Positions 8,245-16,804 of a stretch of DNA of 64,000 bases are shown here, piece after piece (position 1 is the stretch's first letter; each line of letters opens with the position of its first letter). The stretch spans positions 14,739 through 78,738 of the forward strand of contig CAVJLL010000006.1 in assembly GCA_963650385.1 (NCBI GenBank), in the 5' to 3' direction. This stretch comes from CAG-791 sp963650385 (GTDB lineage: Bacteria; Bacillota; Clostridia; Lachnospirales; Lachnospiraceae). The notes beneath the pieces are model-generated. The model saw only the letters and a list, made by a program, of their open reading frames with translations. It was not told the origin of the DNA and made no database searches. The position numbers and the translations under genes were made by a program.

Positions 8245-9342
8245 ATGGAACTGAATCTGAAAGACCGCAAGGACTGTAAGTATGATGCCGTATCTCTGGG
8301 CGAGGTAATGCTGCGCCTGGATCCCGGTGAAGGACGCATCCGCACTGCACGAAGCTTCCGTGCATGGGAAGGCGGCGGAGAGTACAACGTTATCCGCGGA
8401 CTGCACAAGTGCTTTGGCATGAACACTGCTGTTCTGACCTCTTTTGCAGACAACGAGGTCGGCCGTCTGATGAAGGATTTCATCGAGCAGGGCGGTGTTG
8501 ATACCTCTCTTATTTACTGGAAGAAGACCGACGGCATCGGACGCATCTGCCGCAACGGACTGAACTTCACCGAGCGCGGCTTCGGTGTCCGCGGCGCTGT
8601 CGGCTGCTCCGACCGCTTCAACACCGCCATTTCCCAGGCAACTCCTGAAGAGCTGAATTTCGAGCACGTATTCGGTGAGCTCGGCGTTCGCTGGCTGCAC
8701 ACCGGCGGTATCTACGCCGCTCTTTCCGAGCAGAGCTGTGAGACCGTTATCGCTGCCATCAAGACTGCGAAGAAGTACGGCACGCTGGTTTCCTACGATC
8801 TGAACTACCGTCCTTCCATGTGGTCCGCTATCGGCGGCCTGGAGAAGTGCCAGGAAGTGAACAAGGAAATTGCCAAGTACGTTGACGTTATGATCGGCAA
8901 CGAGGAAGACTTCACCGCCTGCCTCGGCCTTCAGATCGAGGGTCAGGAAGAGGGCCTTAAGAAGCTGAACATCGACGGCTACAAGAAGATGATCGATCAC
9001 GCCGCAGAGGTATATCCGAACTTCAAGGCCATCGCTACTACCCTTCGTACCGTAAAGACCGCAACCGTAAACGACTGGAAGGCAATCTGCTGGGCAGACG
9101 GCCAGATCTATCAGTCCAAGGAATACAACGGCCTTGAGATCATGGACCGCGTCGGCGGCGGCGATTCCTTCGCTTCCGGCCTTGTATACGGCCTCATGAC
9201 CACCGAGGATCCGGAGAAGGCTGTCAACTACGGCGCAGCACACGGTGCTCTTGCCATGACAACCCCCGGCGACACCTCCATGGCATCGGTTGACGAGGTA
9301 GAAGGCCTCATGGGCGGCGCAGGCGCACGTGTAAAACGGTAA
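8245..9342 (+). CDS. kdgK: 2-keto-3-deoxygluconate kinase (PfkB family)
   Basis: A 365-residue PfkB-type sugar kinase that would phosphorylate 2-keto-3-deoxygluconate to KDPG. The N-terminal substrate region (SLGEVMLRLDPGEGRI, EGGGEYNV) and the C-terminal PfkB signature DRVGGGDSFASG are clear; Asp307 is the predicted catalytic base. It is directly followed by KDPG aldolase, which makes the KDG assignment much stronger than general sugar kinase. AAAGGAG precedes the ATG. No uronate isomerase or dehydratase is in the window, so the upstream steps lie elsewhere. Confidence 0.88.
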   Translation: MELNLKDRKDCKYDAVSLGEVMLRLDPGEGRIRTARSFRAWEGGGEYNVIRGLHKCFGMNTAVLTSFADNEVGRLMKDFIEQGGVDTSLIYWKKTDGIGRICRNGLNFTERGFGVRGAVGCSDRFNTAISQATPEELNFEHVFGELGVRWLHTGGIYAALSEQSCETVIAAIKTAKKYGTLVSYDLNYRPSMWSAIGGLEKCQEVNKEIAKYVDVMIGNEEDFTACLGLQIEGQEEGLKKLNIDGYKKMIDHAAEVYPNFKAIATTLRTVKTATVNDWKAICWADGQIYQSKEYNGLEIMDRVGGGDSFASGLVYGLMTTEDPEKAVNYGAAHGALAMTTPGDTSMASVDEVEGLMGGAGARVKR

Positions 9343-9363
9343 AAGCCGTGTCACTCTCGCATC

Positions 9364-9390
9364 GGAGAATTCGCCTTCGCGAAATTCTCC
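9364..9390. other. Stem-loop between kdgK and eda
   Basis: GGAGAATTCGC pairs with GCGAAATTCTCC around a CTTC loop with one bulged A. There is no T run, so it is more likely an mRNA-stability or processing element than a terminator. Confidence 0.45.
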
Positions 9391-9429
9391 TCGCGGAGCA
9401 ACTGCCCGGTATATATGAAAGGAGATAAA

Positions 9430-10086
9430 ATGGCTAATTCTGCAAAAGCTGAAGCTGTATTTAAGAAATTCGAAGAGATCGGCATCATCCCCGTTGTTGT
9501 TCTGAACGACGTAAAGGATGCAGAGCCTCTTGGAAAGTGCCTGGTTGAGGGCGGCCTTCCGGCTGCTGAGGTTACCTTCCGCACCGAGGCTGCTGAGGAG
9601 TCGATCCGCATCATGGCTGAGAAGTATCCCGACCTTCTGGTGGGTGCCGGCACCGTTCTGACGATCGATCAGGTAGACCGCGCCGTAAACGCAGGTGCCA
9701 AGTTCATCGTTTCCCCCGGCTTCGATCCTGCCATTGTCAAGTATTGCCTCGAGAAGGACATTCCGGTTTGCCCCGGCACACAGTCCCCTTCCGAGATGAT
9801 CGCAGCCATGAACCTTGGTCTGGATCACGTGAAATTCTTCCCGGCAGAGCCCTCCGGCGGCCTGAAGATGATCAAGGCAATCACCGCAGCACTCACAAGC
9901 CTGAAGGTTATGCCTACCGGCGGCATCAGCGCCTCCAACGTCACCGAGTACCTCGAGAACAGCAAGATCTTCTGCGCAGGCGGCTCCTGGATGGTAAAGG
10001 GCGATATGATCAAGGCCGGACAGTGGGATGAGATCACCGAGAAGGTTCGCGAGGCAGCAGCAATTGTAAAGTCTGTTCGCGGATGA
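9430..10086 (+). CDS. eda: KDPG aldolase (bifunctional KDPG/KHG aldolase family)
   Basis: A 218-residue class I aldolase that would split 2-keto-3-deoxy-6-phosphogluconate into pyruvate and glyceraldehyde-3-phosphate. The Schiff-base lysine lies in HVKFFPAE (Lys135) and the catalytic glutamate in TFRTEAAE (Glu53). The phosphate site PTGGIS is present. The ATG at 9430 is chosen because AAGGAG precedes it; an in-frame ATG at 9415 has no such site. It is co-oriented with kdgK 87 bases away, across a hairpin. Confidence 0.93.
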   Translation: MANSAKAEAVFKKFEEIGIIPVVVLNDVKDAEPLGKCLVEGGLPAAEVTFRTEAAEESIRIMAEKYPDLLVGAGTVLTIDQVDRAVNAGAKFIVSPGFDPAIVKYCLEKDIPVCPGTQSPSEMIAAMNLGLDHVKFFPAEPSGGLKMIKAITAALTSLKVMPTGGISASNVTEYLENSKIFCAGGSWMVKGDMIKAGQWDEITEKVREAAAIVKSVRG

Positions 10087-10093
10087 GCTAAGG

Positions 10094-10114
10094 AATGCTG
10101 ACGGAATCAGCATT
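10094..10114 (+). terminator. Weak stem-loop after eda
   Basis: AATGCTGA pairs with TCAGCATT around CGGAA, seven bases after the stop codon and followed by only TTCC. It may protect the 3' end or slow transcription before the stronger terminator at 10168. Confidence 0.4.
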
Positions 10115-10167
10115 TTCCTAACAGATGTATAATGGGCGGAGACAAATGGTCTTTTCCCCAGCCAGTA

Positions 10168-10204
10168 CCGGAAGGCCTTGCGTGTCAGGGCCTTCCGGTT
10201 TTAC
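10168..10204 (+). terminator. Rho-independent terminator of kdgK-eda
   Basis: CCGGAAGGCC and GGCCTTCCGG form a perfect 10-bp stem followed by TTTT. It ends about 30 bases before the MATE start codon. A TATAAT at 10128 lies upstream of it, so if that is a promoter the hairpin would act as a leader attenuator for the next gene. Confidence 0.75.
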
Positions 10205-10234
10205 ATTTGTGAATATATACAGGAGGCTTTTGCC

Positions 10235-11614
10235 TTGAATAAACAACAATCCGACAGTAAATATGAGATCGACATGTGCCACGGCTCGCTCCTGGACAAG
10301 CTGATTGTGTTCGCGCTCCCTCTCATGCTCTCCGGCATCCTGCAGCTGATGTTCAACGCAGTGGATATTATCGTCGTGGGGCGCTTCAGCGGCAGTACGG
10401 CACTGGCTGCCGTAGGTGCCACCTCTGCGCTGATCAACGTCTTCACCAACCTCTTCATCGGCGTTTCACAGGGCGCCAACGTCCTCACGGCACGTCTCTA
10501 TGCCGCCGGGAAGGACCGGGAGATCTCCGACACCGTCCACACCTCCATCTCACTCGCCCTGATCAGCGGTGTCGTCATGGCTGTGGTCGGCCTTGTTTTC
10601 TCCAAGGGAGCTCTGATCCTCATGGGAACACCGGATGACGTTCTGGATCAGGCAGCGCTGTACATCCGCATCTATTTTCTCGGGATGCCGTTCTTCATGC
10701 TGTACAACTACGGCGCCGCCATTCTGCGGGCGGTCGGTGATACAAGGCGCCCTCTGTTCTATCTGATCATCAGCGGCATCGTCAACGCGTGTCTGAACGT
10801 ATTCCTTGTCGTTGCTTTCCATCTGGACGTTGCCGGTGTTGCCATCGCTACAGTGGTCTCGCAGTTCATTTCCTGCGTTCTCGTGCTCCGGTGCCTGATC
10901 CGGACCTCCAGCAGCTACCGGCTCTCTTTGCGGCAGCTCCGCATTCGAGGCTGGTGCGTAACCCGTATTTTCCAGGTGGGCATCCCCGCCGGCATTCAGA
11001 GCACGGTCATCAACTTTTCAAATGTTCTGCTGCAGTCATCGGTCAATTCGTTCGGCTCCACAGCCATGGCCGGATACACCGCCGCCAACAACCTGTTCGG
11101 CTTCCTCTACGTCTCCGTCAATGCCATCACGCAGGCCTGCATGAGCTTCACCAGCCAGAACTACGGCGCCGGTCTGTGGAAGCGGATGCGCAGAATCCTC
11201 CTGGAATGCCTCTGCCTCACCTGCTGCATCGCGCTCATTCTCGGGAGCTGTGCCTACTTCTTCGGTCCGTACATTCTGCAGGTTTACACAGAAGACAGCG
11301 ACGTGATCGCAGCCGCCATGGAGGTTCTCTCCTATACCACGCTGACGTATTTCCTGTGCGGCATTATGGACCTGTTCCCGGGTGCGCTGCGCGGAATGGG
11401 ATACTCCACGGCCCCCATGATCTTCTCCATCATCGGCACCGTAGGAACGCGCCTCGTCTGGATTTACGGCATCTTCCCGCACAGCAGAACGCTGGCAACG
11501 CTCTTCATATCCTATCCGGCGTCCTGGATCATCACCATCCTCATGCAGGGCACGTGCTACCTTGTCATCCGCCGGAGGATCAGCTCGGTGATGCAGCGGC
11601 AGAGCGAATCCTGA
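10235..11614 (+). CDS. MATE-family multidrug/cation exporter
   Basis: A 459-residue membrane protein with twelve hydrophobic segments in two repeated halves. It has MATE-type sequences near residues 15-60 (LIVFALPLMLSGILQLMFN) and ALRAMGD-like segments (AAILRAVGDTRRP; PGALRGMGYS). It exports organic cations or drugs against H+ or Na+. No ATG fits the ribosome site; TTG at 10235, nine bases after AGGAGG, gives the normal family length. It is separated from eda by a terminator, so it is probably an independent gene. Confidence 0.87.
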   Translation: MNKQQSDSKYEIDMCHGSLLDKLIVFALPLMLSGILQLMFNAVDIIVVGRFSGSTALAAVGATSALINVFTNLFIGVSQGANVLTARLYAAGKDREISDTVHTSISLALISGVVMAVVGLVFSKGALILMGTPDDVLDQAALYIRIYFLGMPFFMLYNYGAAILRAVGDTRRPLFYLIISGIVNACLNVFLVVAFHLDVAGVAIATVVSQFISCVLVLRCLIRTSSSYRLSLRQLRIRGWCVTRIFQVGIPAGIQSTVINFSNVLLQSSVNSFGSTAMAGYTAANNLFGFLYVSVNAITQACMSFTSQNYGAGLWKRMRRILLECLCLTCCIALILGSCAYFFGPYILQVYTEDSDVIAAAMEVLSYTTLTYFLCGIMDLFPGALRGMGYSTAPMIFSIIGTVGTRLVWIYGIFPHSRTLATLFISYPASWIITILMQGTCYLVIRRRISSVMQRQSES

Positions 11615-11655
11615 AAACACCTTTGCAATCCATTCGCCAGCCCGCGAACACAAGC

Positions 11656-11699
11656 AAAAACCGGACCAAAGCCTGTAATAAGGCTCTGATCCGGTTTTT
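11656..11699. terminator. Bidirectional terminator between MATE and the division cluster
   Basis: AAAAACCGGA and TCCGGTTTTT pair, with an inner AGCC/GGCT stem. A and T runs on both sides suit convergent transcription from the MATE gene and the ftsZ side. Confidence 0.75.
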
Positions 11700-11709
11700 C
11701 GTTATTCTT

Positions 11710-11758
11710 GTAATTATTCAGAGCCACGCGATTTTGCGAATGGGCTCTGAATAATTAC
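11710..11758. repeat. Short copy of dispersed inverted-repeat family A
   Basis: GTAATTATTCAGAGCC (11710-11725) and GGCTCTGAATAATTAC (11743-11758) are perfect 16-base inverted repeats around a 17-base centre. Related copies lie at 32580, 41980, 58087 and 59337. Confidence 0.7.
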
Positions 11759-11766
11759 GTATTCTG

Positions 11767-11979
11767 TTACAGCTCTGTCTGGATCTTATCCATAATGCCG
11801 GCGGCCACTGCGCAGCGGTCCGGCATCTTGCTGCCGTCCTGCAGATCGCCCTCCAGCTCTATGTCGAAGCACTGATCTGCGAGCCCCAGCAGCTCATCCT
11901 CAGAAAGCGCATCCACCCTCTCTGAGGACAAACCAAATTCCTTTTCTAAAAACTCCAGTTCCTTTTCCGTAAAGCGCAT
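11767..11979 (-). CDS. Small acidic hypothetical protein downstream of ftsZ
   Basis: A 70-residue, strongly acidic and leucine-rich protein without signal peptide or membrane segment (MRFTEKELEFLEKEFGLSSE). Predicted helices and charge suggest a small cytoplasmic adaptor. I do not recognise a family. It is on the ftsZ strand, 85 bases after ftsZ, and may be transcribed with it. The ribosome site (AGAAGG two bases from ATG) is poorly spaced, which lowers confidence in the exact start. Confidence 0.55.
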   Translation of the reverse strand: MRFTEKELEFLEKEFGLSSERVDALSEDELLGLADQCFDIELEGDLQDGSKMPDRCAVAAGIMDKIQTEL

Positions 11980-12064
11980 AGCCTTCTCTCAGCTCCGGCC
12001 CTTCCATCATCTCCGCACACAGCCTGATGATGCCGGGTCAAACGGTCTTCCGCAGTCAGCAGCC

Positions 12065-13480
12065 TCAGTTCTGGTTGTCATCCTCGTTCTCTCTTCTGGA
12101 AAGGAAGGACGGAATGACAATGTTCTGCGTATCCCCAGTGTGGATGGCATTGGGGTTAAAGCGGAACTGCGGCGCCTGGTAGGTCGGCTGCGGAGCCGGC
12201 GCAGGCTGCGGCTGACCATAGCCTGCCTGGCTGCCTGCATTGTATCCTGTGCCGGCACCATAGGCGTTTGCATTCGCCGCGTTCTGGTTCGGCGTATAGC
12301 CTCTCTGCGCCTGGTTTGCGCTGTACTGCGCACCGTAGTTCATCGCGCTGGGCTGGCCGTTCTGAACAAAGCCCTGACGATTCTGGGCCGTCTGCATGCC
12401 GCCGGCATTGTATCCTGCGTTCATGCCGCCGTTTGCTGTATTCTGGTACATTGCCGGGTTCGGCGTAAAGGGCTGACGTCCGAAGGGATTCTGGTTCTGC
12501 GCCTGCTGCTTCTGCGCTTCCTTCTTCTCATTCTGGCCAATGCCGGTTGCGATAACCGTTACTGTGCAGCTGTCGGAGCTGGCCTCATCGTATTTCGCAC
12601 CGAAGATAACGTTGATGTCATCGCCCGTAATATCGCGGACAAAGGAAGCCGCATCGTTGGCATCAAAGAGCGAAATATCACCGGAGATGTTCAGAATGAC
12701 ATCCGTAGCACCGTCAATGGATGTCTCCAGAAGCGGCGATTCTACAGCCATCTTCACGGCATCCGTCGCCTTATCGTCGCCCTTGCCGACGCCGATGCCG
12801 ACGTGTGCCAGTCCCTTGTTGCGCATAACCGTCTGTACGTCCGCAAAGTCAAGGTTGATGATGGACGCCACATTGATCAGGTCCGTAACGCCCTGTACTG
12901 CCTGCTGCAGTACCTCGTCTGCCTTCTTCAGAGCATCCGGGAGCGTTGTGCGGCGATCCATGATATCCAGGAGCTTGTCATTGGGGATGACGATCAGCGT
13001 GTCTACATTCGGCGTAATGTTGCTGATGCCGAATTTCGCCTTGTCCATTCTCGCCTTTGCCTCAAAGCCAAAGGGCTTGGTGACAACACCGACAGTCAGG
13101 ATTCCCATATCCTTTGCAAGCTTGGCCACGACCGGTGCTGCACCGGTTCCGGTACCGCCGCCCATGCCGCAGGTAACGAAAACCATATCTGCACCCTTAA
13201 GTGCAGCAGTGATCTCCTCCGAGCTCTCCTCGGCTGCCTTCTGGCCAACCTCAGGATTTGCGCCCGCTCCGAGTCCTCTTGTGAGCTTGGCTCCGATCTG
13301 CAGGAGCTTGGGAGCCTTGCAGCGCTGCAGCGCCTGCACGTCCGTATTCATACCAATGAATTCCACACCGGTGATTTCCGCATCCACCATGCGGTTTACT
13401 GCGTTGTTGCCGGCTCCGCCGACACCTACAACAATGATTCTGCAAGCGGTTTCGTTTTCGTCAGTCCTAATCTCGAGCAC
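12065..13480 (-). CDS. ftsZ: Cell division protein FtsZ
   Basis: This 471-residue tubulin-like GTPase forms the division ring. The nucleotide site includes GVGGAGNNAV near residues 19-28 and the tubulin signature GGGTGTG at 107-113. The T7 synergy loop NLDFAD follows near residue 207. A long Asn/Gln/Gly/Ala-rich linker of about 130 residues connects to the conserved C-terminal peptide IVIPSFLSRR, which docks FtsA/SepF-type partners. The start is GTG, seven bases after AAGGAGG. It has its own promoter at 13595-13624. Confidence 0.97.
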   Translation of the reverse strand: MLEIRTDENETACRIIVVGVGGAGNNAVNRMVDAEITGVEFIGMNTDVQALQRCKAPKLLQIGAKLTRGLGAGANPEVGQKAAEESSEEITAALKGADMVFVTCGMGGGTGTGAAPVVAKLAKDMGILTVGVVTKPFGFEAKARMDKAKFGISNITPNVDTLIVIPNDKLLDIMDRRTTLPDALKKADEVLQQAVQGVTDLINVASIINLDFADVQTVMRNKGLAHVGIGVGKGDDKATDAVKMAVESPLLETSIDGATDVILNISGDISLFDANDAASFVRDITGDDINVIFGAKYDEASSDSCTVTVIATGIGQNEKKEAQKQQAQNQNPFGRQPFTPNPAMYQNTANGGMNAGYNAGGMQTAQNRQGFVQNGQPSAMNYGAQYSANQAQRGYTPNQNAANANAYGAGTGYNAGSQAGYGQPQPAPAPQPTYQAPQFRFNPNAIHTGDTQNIVIPSFLSRRENEDDNQN

Positions 13481-13594
13481 GGTCGTGCCTCCTTGTAATA
13501 AAATATTAAATCCTCAGCAGCCTTCTATTCCGGCACCATAATCCCTCTGCCGGATTACTCAGGAACTCTCATTTGCATATAAAAAATCTACTTT

Positions 13595-13624
13595 AGTATA
13601 CAATAGTGTTCCCGGAATAATCAA
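13595..13624 (-). promoter_or_regulatory. Sigma-A promoter of ftsZ
   Basis: On the minus strand TTGATT (13619-13624) and TATACT (13595-13600) are 18 bases apart, between the ftsQ stop and ftsZ. It lies about 115 bases upstream of the GTG start and would allow ftsZ expression independent of the mraZ promoter. Confidence 0.65.
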
Positions 13625-13637
13625 TAAACAACAGCAA

Positions 13638-14411
13638 CTATTCCCCTGTAAAAGTTATCAGATCCGTATCCGGCGTATAGTCCGACAGATCGATGGTTCC
13701 CGACTTTCCTGCCAGAGACGGCAGGATCTTGGATAAATTCGATATTTTTTCATCCATGTACTCATCCTCTCCCAGATTTACGCAGACATCTGCGAAATAA
13801 GCACTGATCTTCCCCGAGCTGCTGACGTATATCTTTTCCGCAGACAGCCCATATTTGGTCATCAGCTGCGTCAATGTCAGAATTCTCGAGAATATATTCT
13901 CGTCCTCCACCGGAAGCTTCTCATTCAGCGCGATATGATCAAAGGAAAGCCCCGTAACCTCCGGCACTCCCTCCATCTTCTCCTGCGACGACTCCACCAC
14001 CATGCCGTTCCGGTCAAAATACATGTACCGTCCCAGATAGGTGACGTACCCGGCGATGGACTTCTCATAAACCGTGATGTGAATGGTGTCTCTGGAGACG
14101 ATTTCCACATCCATCGATTCGATGAACGGAATGTTCTTCACGGTCTGGTCCCTGTACCGAAGCGAGAGCACCAGCGTGTTGTCGCCCAGAAAGCCGGCGA
14201 GTGCATACTGCCGGATTTCGTCATCCGTGTAGTGCGTACTGCCCTCCACCGTGACATAACGGACCCGGAACCAGCTGACCAGGAAAATAATCACCCCCGC
14301 CAGTATTGCCGCAATCAGACCGATGATCAGACGGATCTTATTCCTCCTTCTCCGGAGCTGATCCTGAATGTAAAGGGAGGCGCTTTCATAGTCTTCCCGC
14401 GATCTTGCCAA
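13638..14411 (-). CDS. ftsQ: Cell division protein FtsQ/DivIB
   Basis: A 257-residue bitopic membrane protein with a short basic cytoplasmic tail, one membrane segment (about residues 28-48) and an extracellular POTRA domain beginning at VRYVTVEGSTHYTDDEI. It stabilises FtsL/FtsB-type partners at the septum. The start codon is TTG, with AGGTAGG upstream, ten bases after the ftsW stop. It lies in the canonical place between ftsW and ftsZ. Confidence 0.9.
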   Translation of the reverse strand: MARSREDYESASLYIQDQLRRRRNKIRLIIGLIAAILAGVIIFLVSWFRVRYVTVEGSTHYTDDEIRQYALAGFLGDNTLVLSLRYRDQTVKNIPFIESMDVEIVSRDTIHITVYEKSIAGYVTYLGRYMYFDRNGMVVESSQEKMEGVPEVTGLSFDHIALNEKLPVEDENIFSRILTLTQLMTKYGLSAEKIYVSSSGKISAYFADVCVNLGEDEYMDEKISNLSKILPSLAGKSGTIDLSDYTPDTDLITFTGE

Positions 14412-14421
14412 ATGCTTTCAC

Positions 14422-15702
14422 CTACCTCTCGGCCCTGGACGTACTCCTTGCCACCCCCAGAACCAATCCGATTTCCGCCAGAAGAATAACAATTGCAGAT
14501 CCTCCGTAGGAAAAAAACGGAAGCGTGACACCCGTATTCGGAATGGTGTTGGTGACAACTGCAATGTTCAGGATCACCTGAACCGCAATGTGTATCATGA
14601 CGCCGACCGCCAGGAGCGATTCGTAGCGCGATTTAGCGTGGTTGGCGATGTTCATGATCCGCCAGCATAGAATAACGAACAGCATGATAATCGAAATGGC
14701 ACCGAATAGCCCCAGCTCCTCACAGATGATCGAGAAGATCATATCGTTCTGCGCCTCCGGAATGTAGCCAAGCTTCTGCATGCTCTGCCCCAGTCCCTTT
14801 CCGAAGATGCCGCCGGATCCGACGCCGTAAAGTCCCTGCAGAACCTGGTATCCGGTATCATCTGCGTAGGCCGCCGGATCCAGCCATACCAGAATCCGGT
14901 TAAAGCGGAAGTTCAGGCCGCCCTGTGTTTTCACTGCCAAGAAAACAGCAAGCGCAGCCACGGCCAGCAGCCCACCTGCCAAAGCAAAATACCGCACATA
15001 ATGGTCATCCGTCACAAACAGCATGCAGGTGGCAATGATCCCCACAATCAGTGCCGAGCTCAGATTGGTTGTAATCAGGAGGATGCACGCCGCCTGCAGC
15101 AGTGCAGGCCCCAGCACCAGAAGCGCGGCCCTCTTACTCTTGAACACGCTCACCGATATGCGGGAAAGATTCACTGCCATCAGTATGATGATGGCGAATT
15201 TGCAGATCTCCGCCGGCTGAACGGATATCGGTCCGATGTAAATCCACCGCTTGGCGCCGTTTACCCGTGTACCAAAGGGGATGACCAGCACCACCATGAA
15301 AACCGAGAACGCGTAAAGCCACCAGCAGAACTTCTTCCACAGCCGCAGCGGAATGTACGACACGAACACCATCACCGCAATCCCGCCGGCAGTTGCCAGC
15401 GCCTGGCGCTTTAAGTAGTACGCCGAATCTCCGTTGTAATCCAGTGCAGCCTCATAGGAGCTGGTGGAATAGAGCATCATAAGGCCGAACGCGATCAGGA
15501 ACAGAACAATCGCTATCAGCGTGTAATCCTGGCTGGCCCTCGGCCGCCGCAGGGAAACCATATGGAGGTTCCCCCTGCTGCGCTGCGCTGCGCCCGCACC
15601 GGATGGCCGGCGGTTTTGTTTTTTACCCTTGCCCGTTTTCCCGGAGGATCCCTGCGCCGCAAATTCCTGGTATAAAGTTTTATTCAGAACCTGCTCTGCC
15701 AT
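14422..15702 (-). CDS. ftsW: SEDS peptidoglycan glycosyltransferase FtsW/SpoVE
   Basis: A 426-residue polytopic membrane protein of the SEDS family that polymerises lipid II and works with a class B PBP. Family marks include PAEICKFAIIILMAVNLSRI, QNDMIFSIICEELGLFG and the C-terminal LPFFSYGGSAIVILLAEIG. The first 60 residues are a basic cytoplasmic tail. ATG at 15702 is chosen; a TTG at 15753 is also in frame, and neither has an ideal ribosome site. FtsW and SpoVE cannot be told apart by sequence alone. Confidence 0.9.
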   Translation of the reverse strand: MAEQVLNKTLYQEFAAQGSSGKTGKGKKQNRRPSGAGAAQRSRGNLHMVSLRRPRASQDYTLIAIVLFLIAFGLMMLYSTSSYEAALDYNGDSAYYLKRQALATAGGIAVMVFVSYIPLRLWKKFCWWLYAFSVFMVVLVIPFGTRVNGAKRWIYIGPISVQPAEICKFAIIILMAVNLSRISVSVFKSKRAALLVLGPALLQAACILLITTNLSSALIVGIIATCMLFVTDDHYVRYFALAGGLLAVAALAVFLAVKTQGGLNFRFNRILVWLDPAAYADDTGYQVLQGLYGVGSGGIFGKGLGQSMQKLGYIPEAQNDMIFSIICEELGLFGAISIIMLFVILCWRIMNIANHAKSRYESLLAVGVMIHIAVQVILNIAVVTNTIPNTGVTLPFFSYGGSAIVILLAEIGLVLGVARSTSRAER

Positions 15703-15805
15703 GATCCTCTTACTGTTTCCTTCCGCTCTCCTGCAGATGCCGCAGCGATTCAAAGACCCTTTGCAAAATCACCGCTGCGCTGCTCCCTTGACTCCTGCGG
15801 TGTTC

Positions 15806-16780
15806 TCACCACAGTCCCAGGAGTGCCGCTCCGCTTAAGAGAACGGTTACAATCGTAAACAGCGCCACGACCTGCACCTCGCTGTAGCCGCCCAGCTCAA
15901 AATGGTGATGAATGGGTGCCATGCGGAACAGGCGCTTCCCGTGTGTCTTCTTGAAATAGACCACCTGGAGAATGACCGAAATCACCTCCAGCATGTAGAT
16001 AAAGCCGACAATCGGAATGAAGAGCGGAAGTCCCAGGACATAAGCCATGCCGACCACGAAGCCGCCCAGCGCGAGGGACCCGGTGTCCCCCATGAAAATT
16101 TTGGCCGGGTGGGCATTGTAGAGCAGAAATCCCAGCAATGCTCCGATCATCGCACCGCCCGCTGCCGAAGCGCCGCTCCCTGCCAGTGCCGCAGCAATGG
16201 TGAAAAACAGTGCCACTGCAATGGTCACGCACGTGGAGAGTCCGTCCACGCCGTCCGTGAAATTGGTGCCGTTCACGGTAGCGATGGAGATGAATACCAA
16301 AGCCGGAAAGCTCAGAAGTCCCAGATCCAGTACCATTCCCTCCGCAAACGGAACCTTCATGGTAAGGTCACCCAGCTCACCGGTGTATACCAGAATCAGA
16401 CCGAATACGATGGAAATCACGATCTGCAGCGCCATTTTCTGTTTGACCGACAGTCCGTCGCTGCTCCTCTTTTTCACCTTCAGGTAGTCATCGGCAAAGC
16501 CGACCAGGCCAAAGCCCAGCGTCAGGAACAGAACCGGCAGCACCTGCGGATCCCGGACCGCCATCAGAAGGCAGGCAACGGTCAGACCCGTCAGGATCAT
16601 GATGCCTCCCATGTTCGGTGTTCCGGTTTTATTCAGATGCGTTTTCGGGCCGTCGTCCCGCTCGGTCTGCTGCGCCTTCTTCTTGATCAGCACCGGAATC
16701 AGAAATTTCCCGGTAATAGCGGAAGCAGCAAAGCCAACCGTCATCGGAACAATGATATTTGCCAATGTGTGAAAATACAT
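15806..16780 (-). CDS. mraY: Phospho-MurNAc-pentapeptide transferase MraY
   Basis: A 324-residue membrane enzyme with about ten membrane segments that makes lipid I from UDP-MurNAc-pentapeptide and undecaprenyl phosphate. Diagnostic motifs are FADDYLK, NFTDGVDGLS, GDTGSLALGG and MAPIHHHFE; the Asp residues of the first three bind Mg2+ and substrate. GGGAGG precedes the ATG. It is followed directly by ftsW, without the murD normally found between them. Confidence 0.97.
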   Translation of the reverse strand: MYFHTLANIIVPMTVGFAASAITGKFLIPVLIKKKAQQTERDDGPKTHLNKTGTPNMGGIMILTGLTVACLLMAVRDPQVLPVLFLTLGFGLVGFADDYLKVKKRSSDGLSVKQKMALQIVISIVFGLILVYTGELGDLTMKVPFAEGMVLDLGLLSFPALVFISIATVNGTNFTDGVDGLSTCVTIAVALFFTIAAALAGSGASAAGGAMIGALLGFLLYNAHPAKIFMGDTGSLALGGFVVGMAYVLGLPLFIPIVGFIYMLEVISVILQVVYFKKTHGKRLFRMAPIHHHFELGGYSEVQVVALFTIVTVLLSGAALLGLW

Positions 16781-16804
16781 GTCAATCCTCCCGCCGCATT
16801 CTCA

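Noticed and set aside
8188..10113. 641-codon open frame on the minus strand across kdgK and eda
   Set aside because: It is an antisense shadow of two well-supported genes whose codon bias removes stops on the other strand.
10128..10133. Separate promoter for the MATE gene at TATAAT
   Set aside because: No acceptable -35 element is found 15-19 bases upstream, so it is only mentioned as possible.
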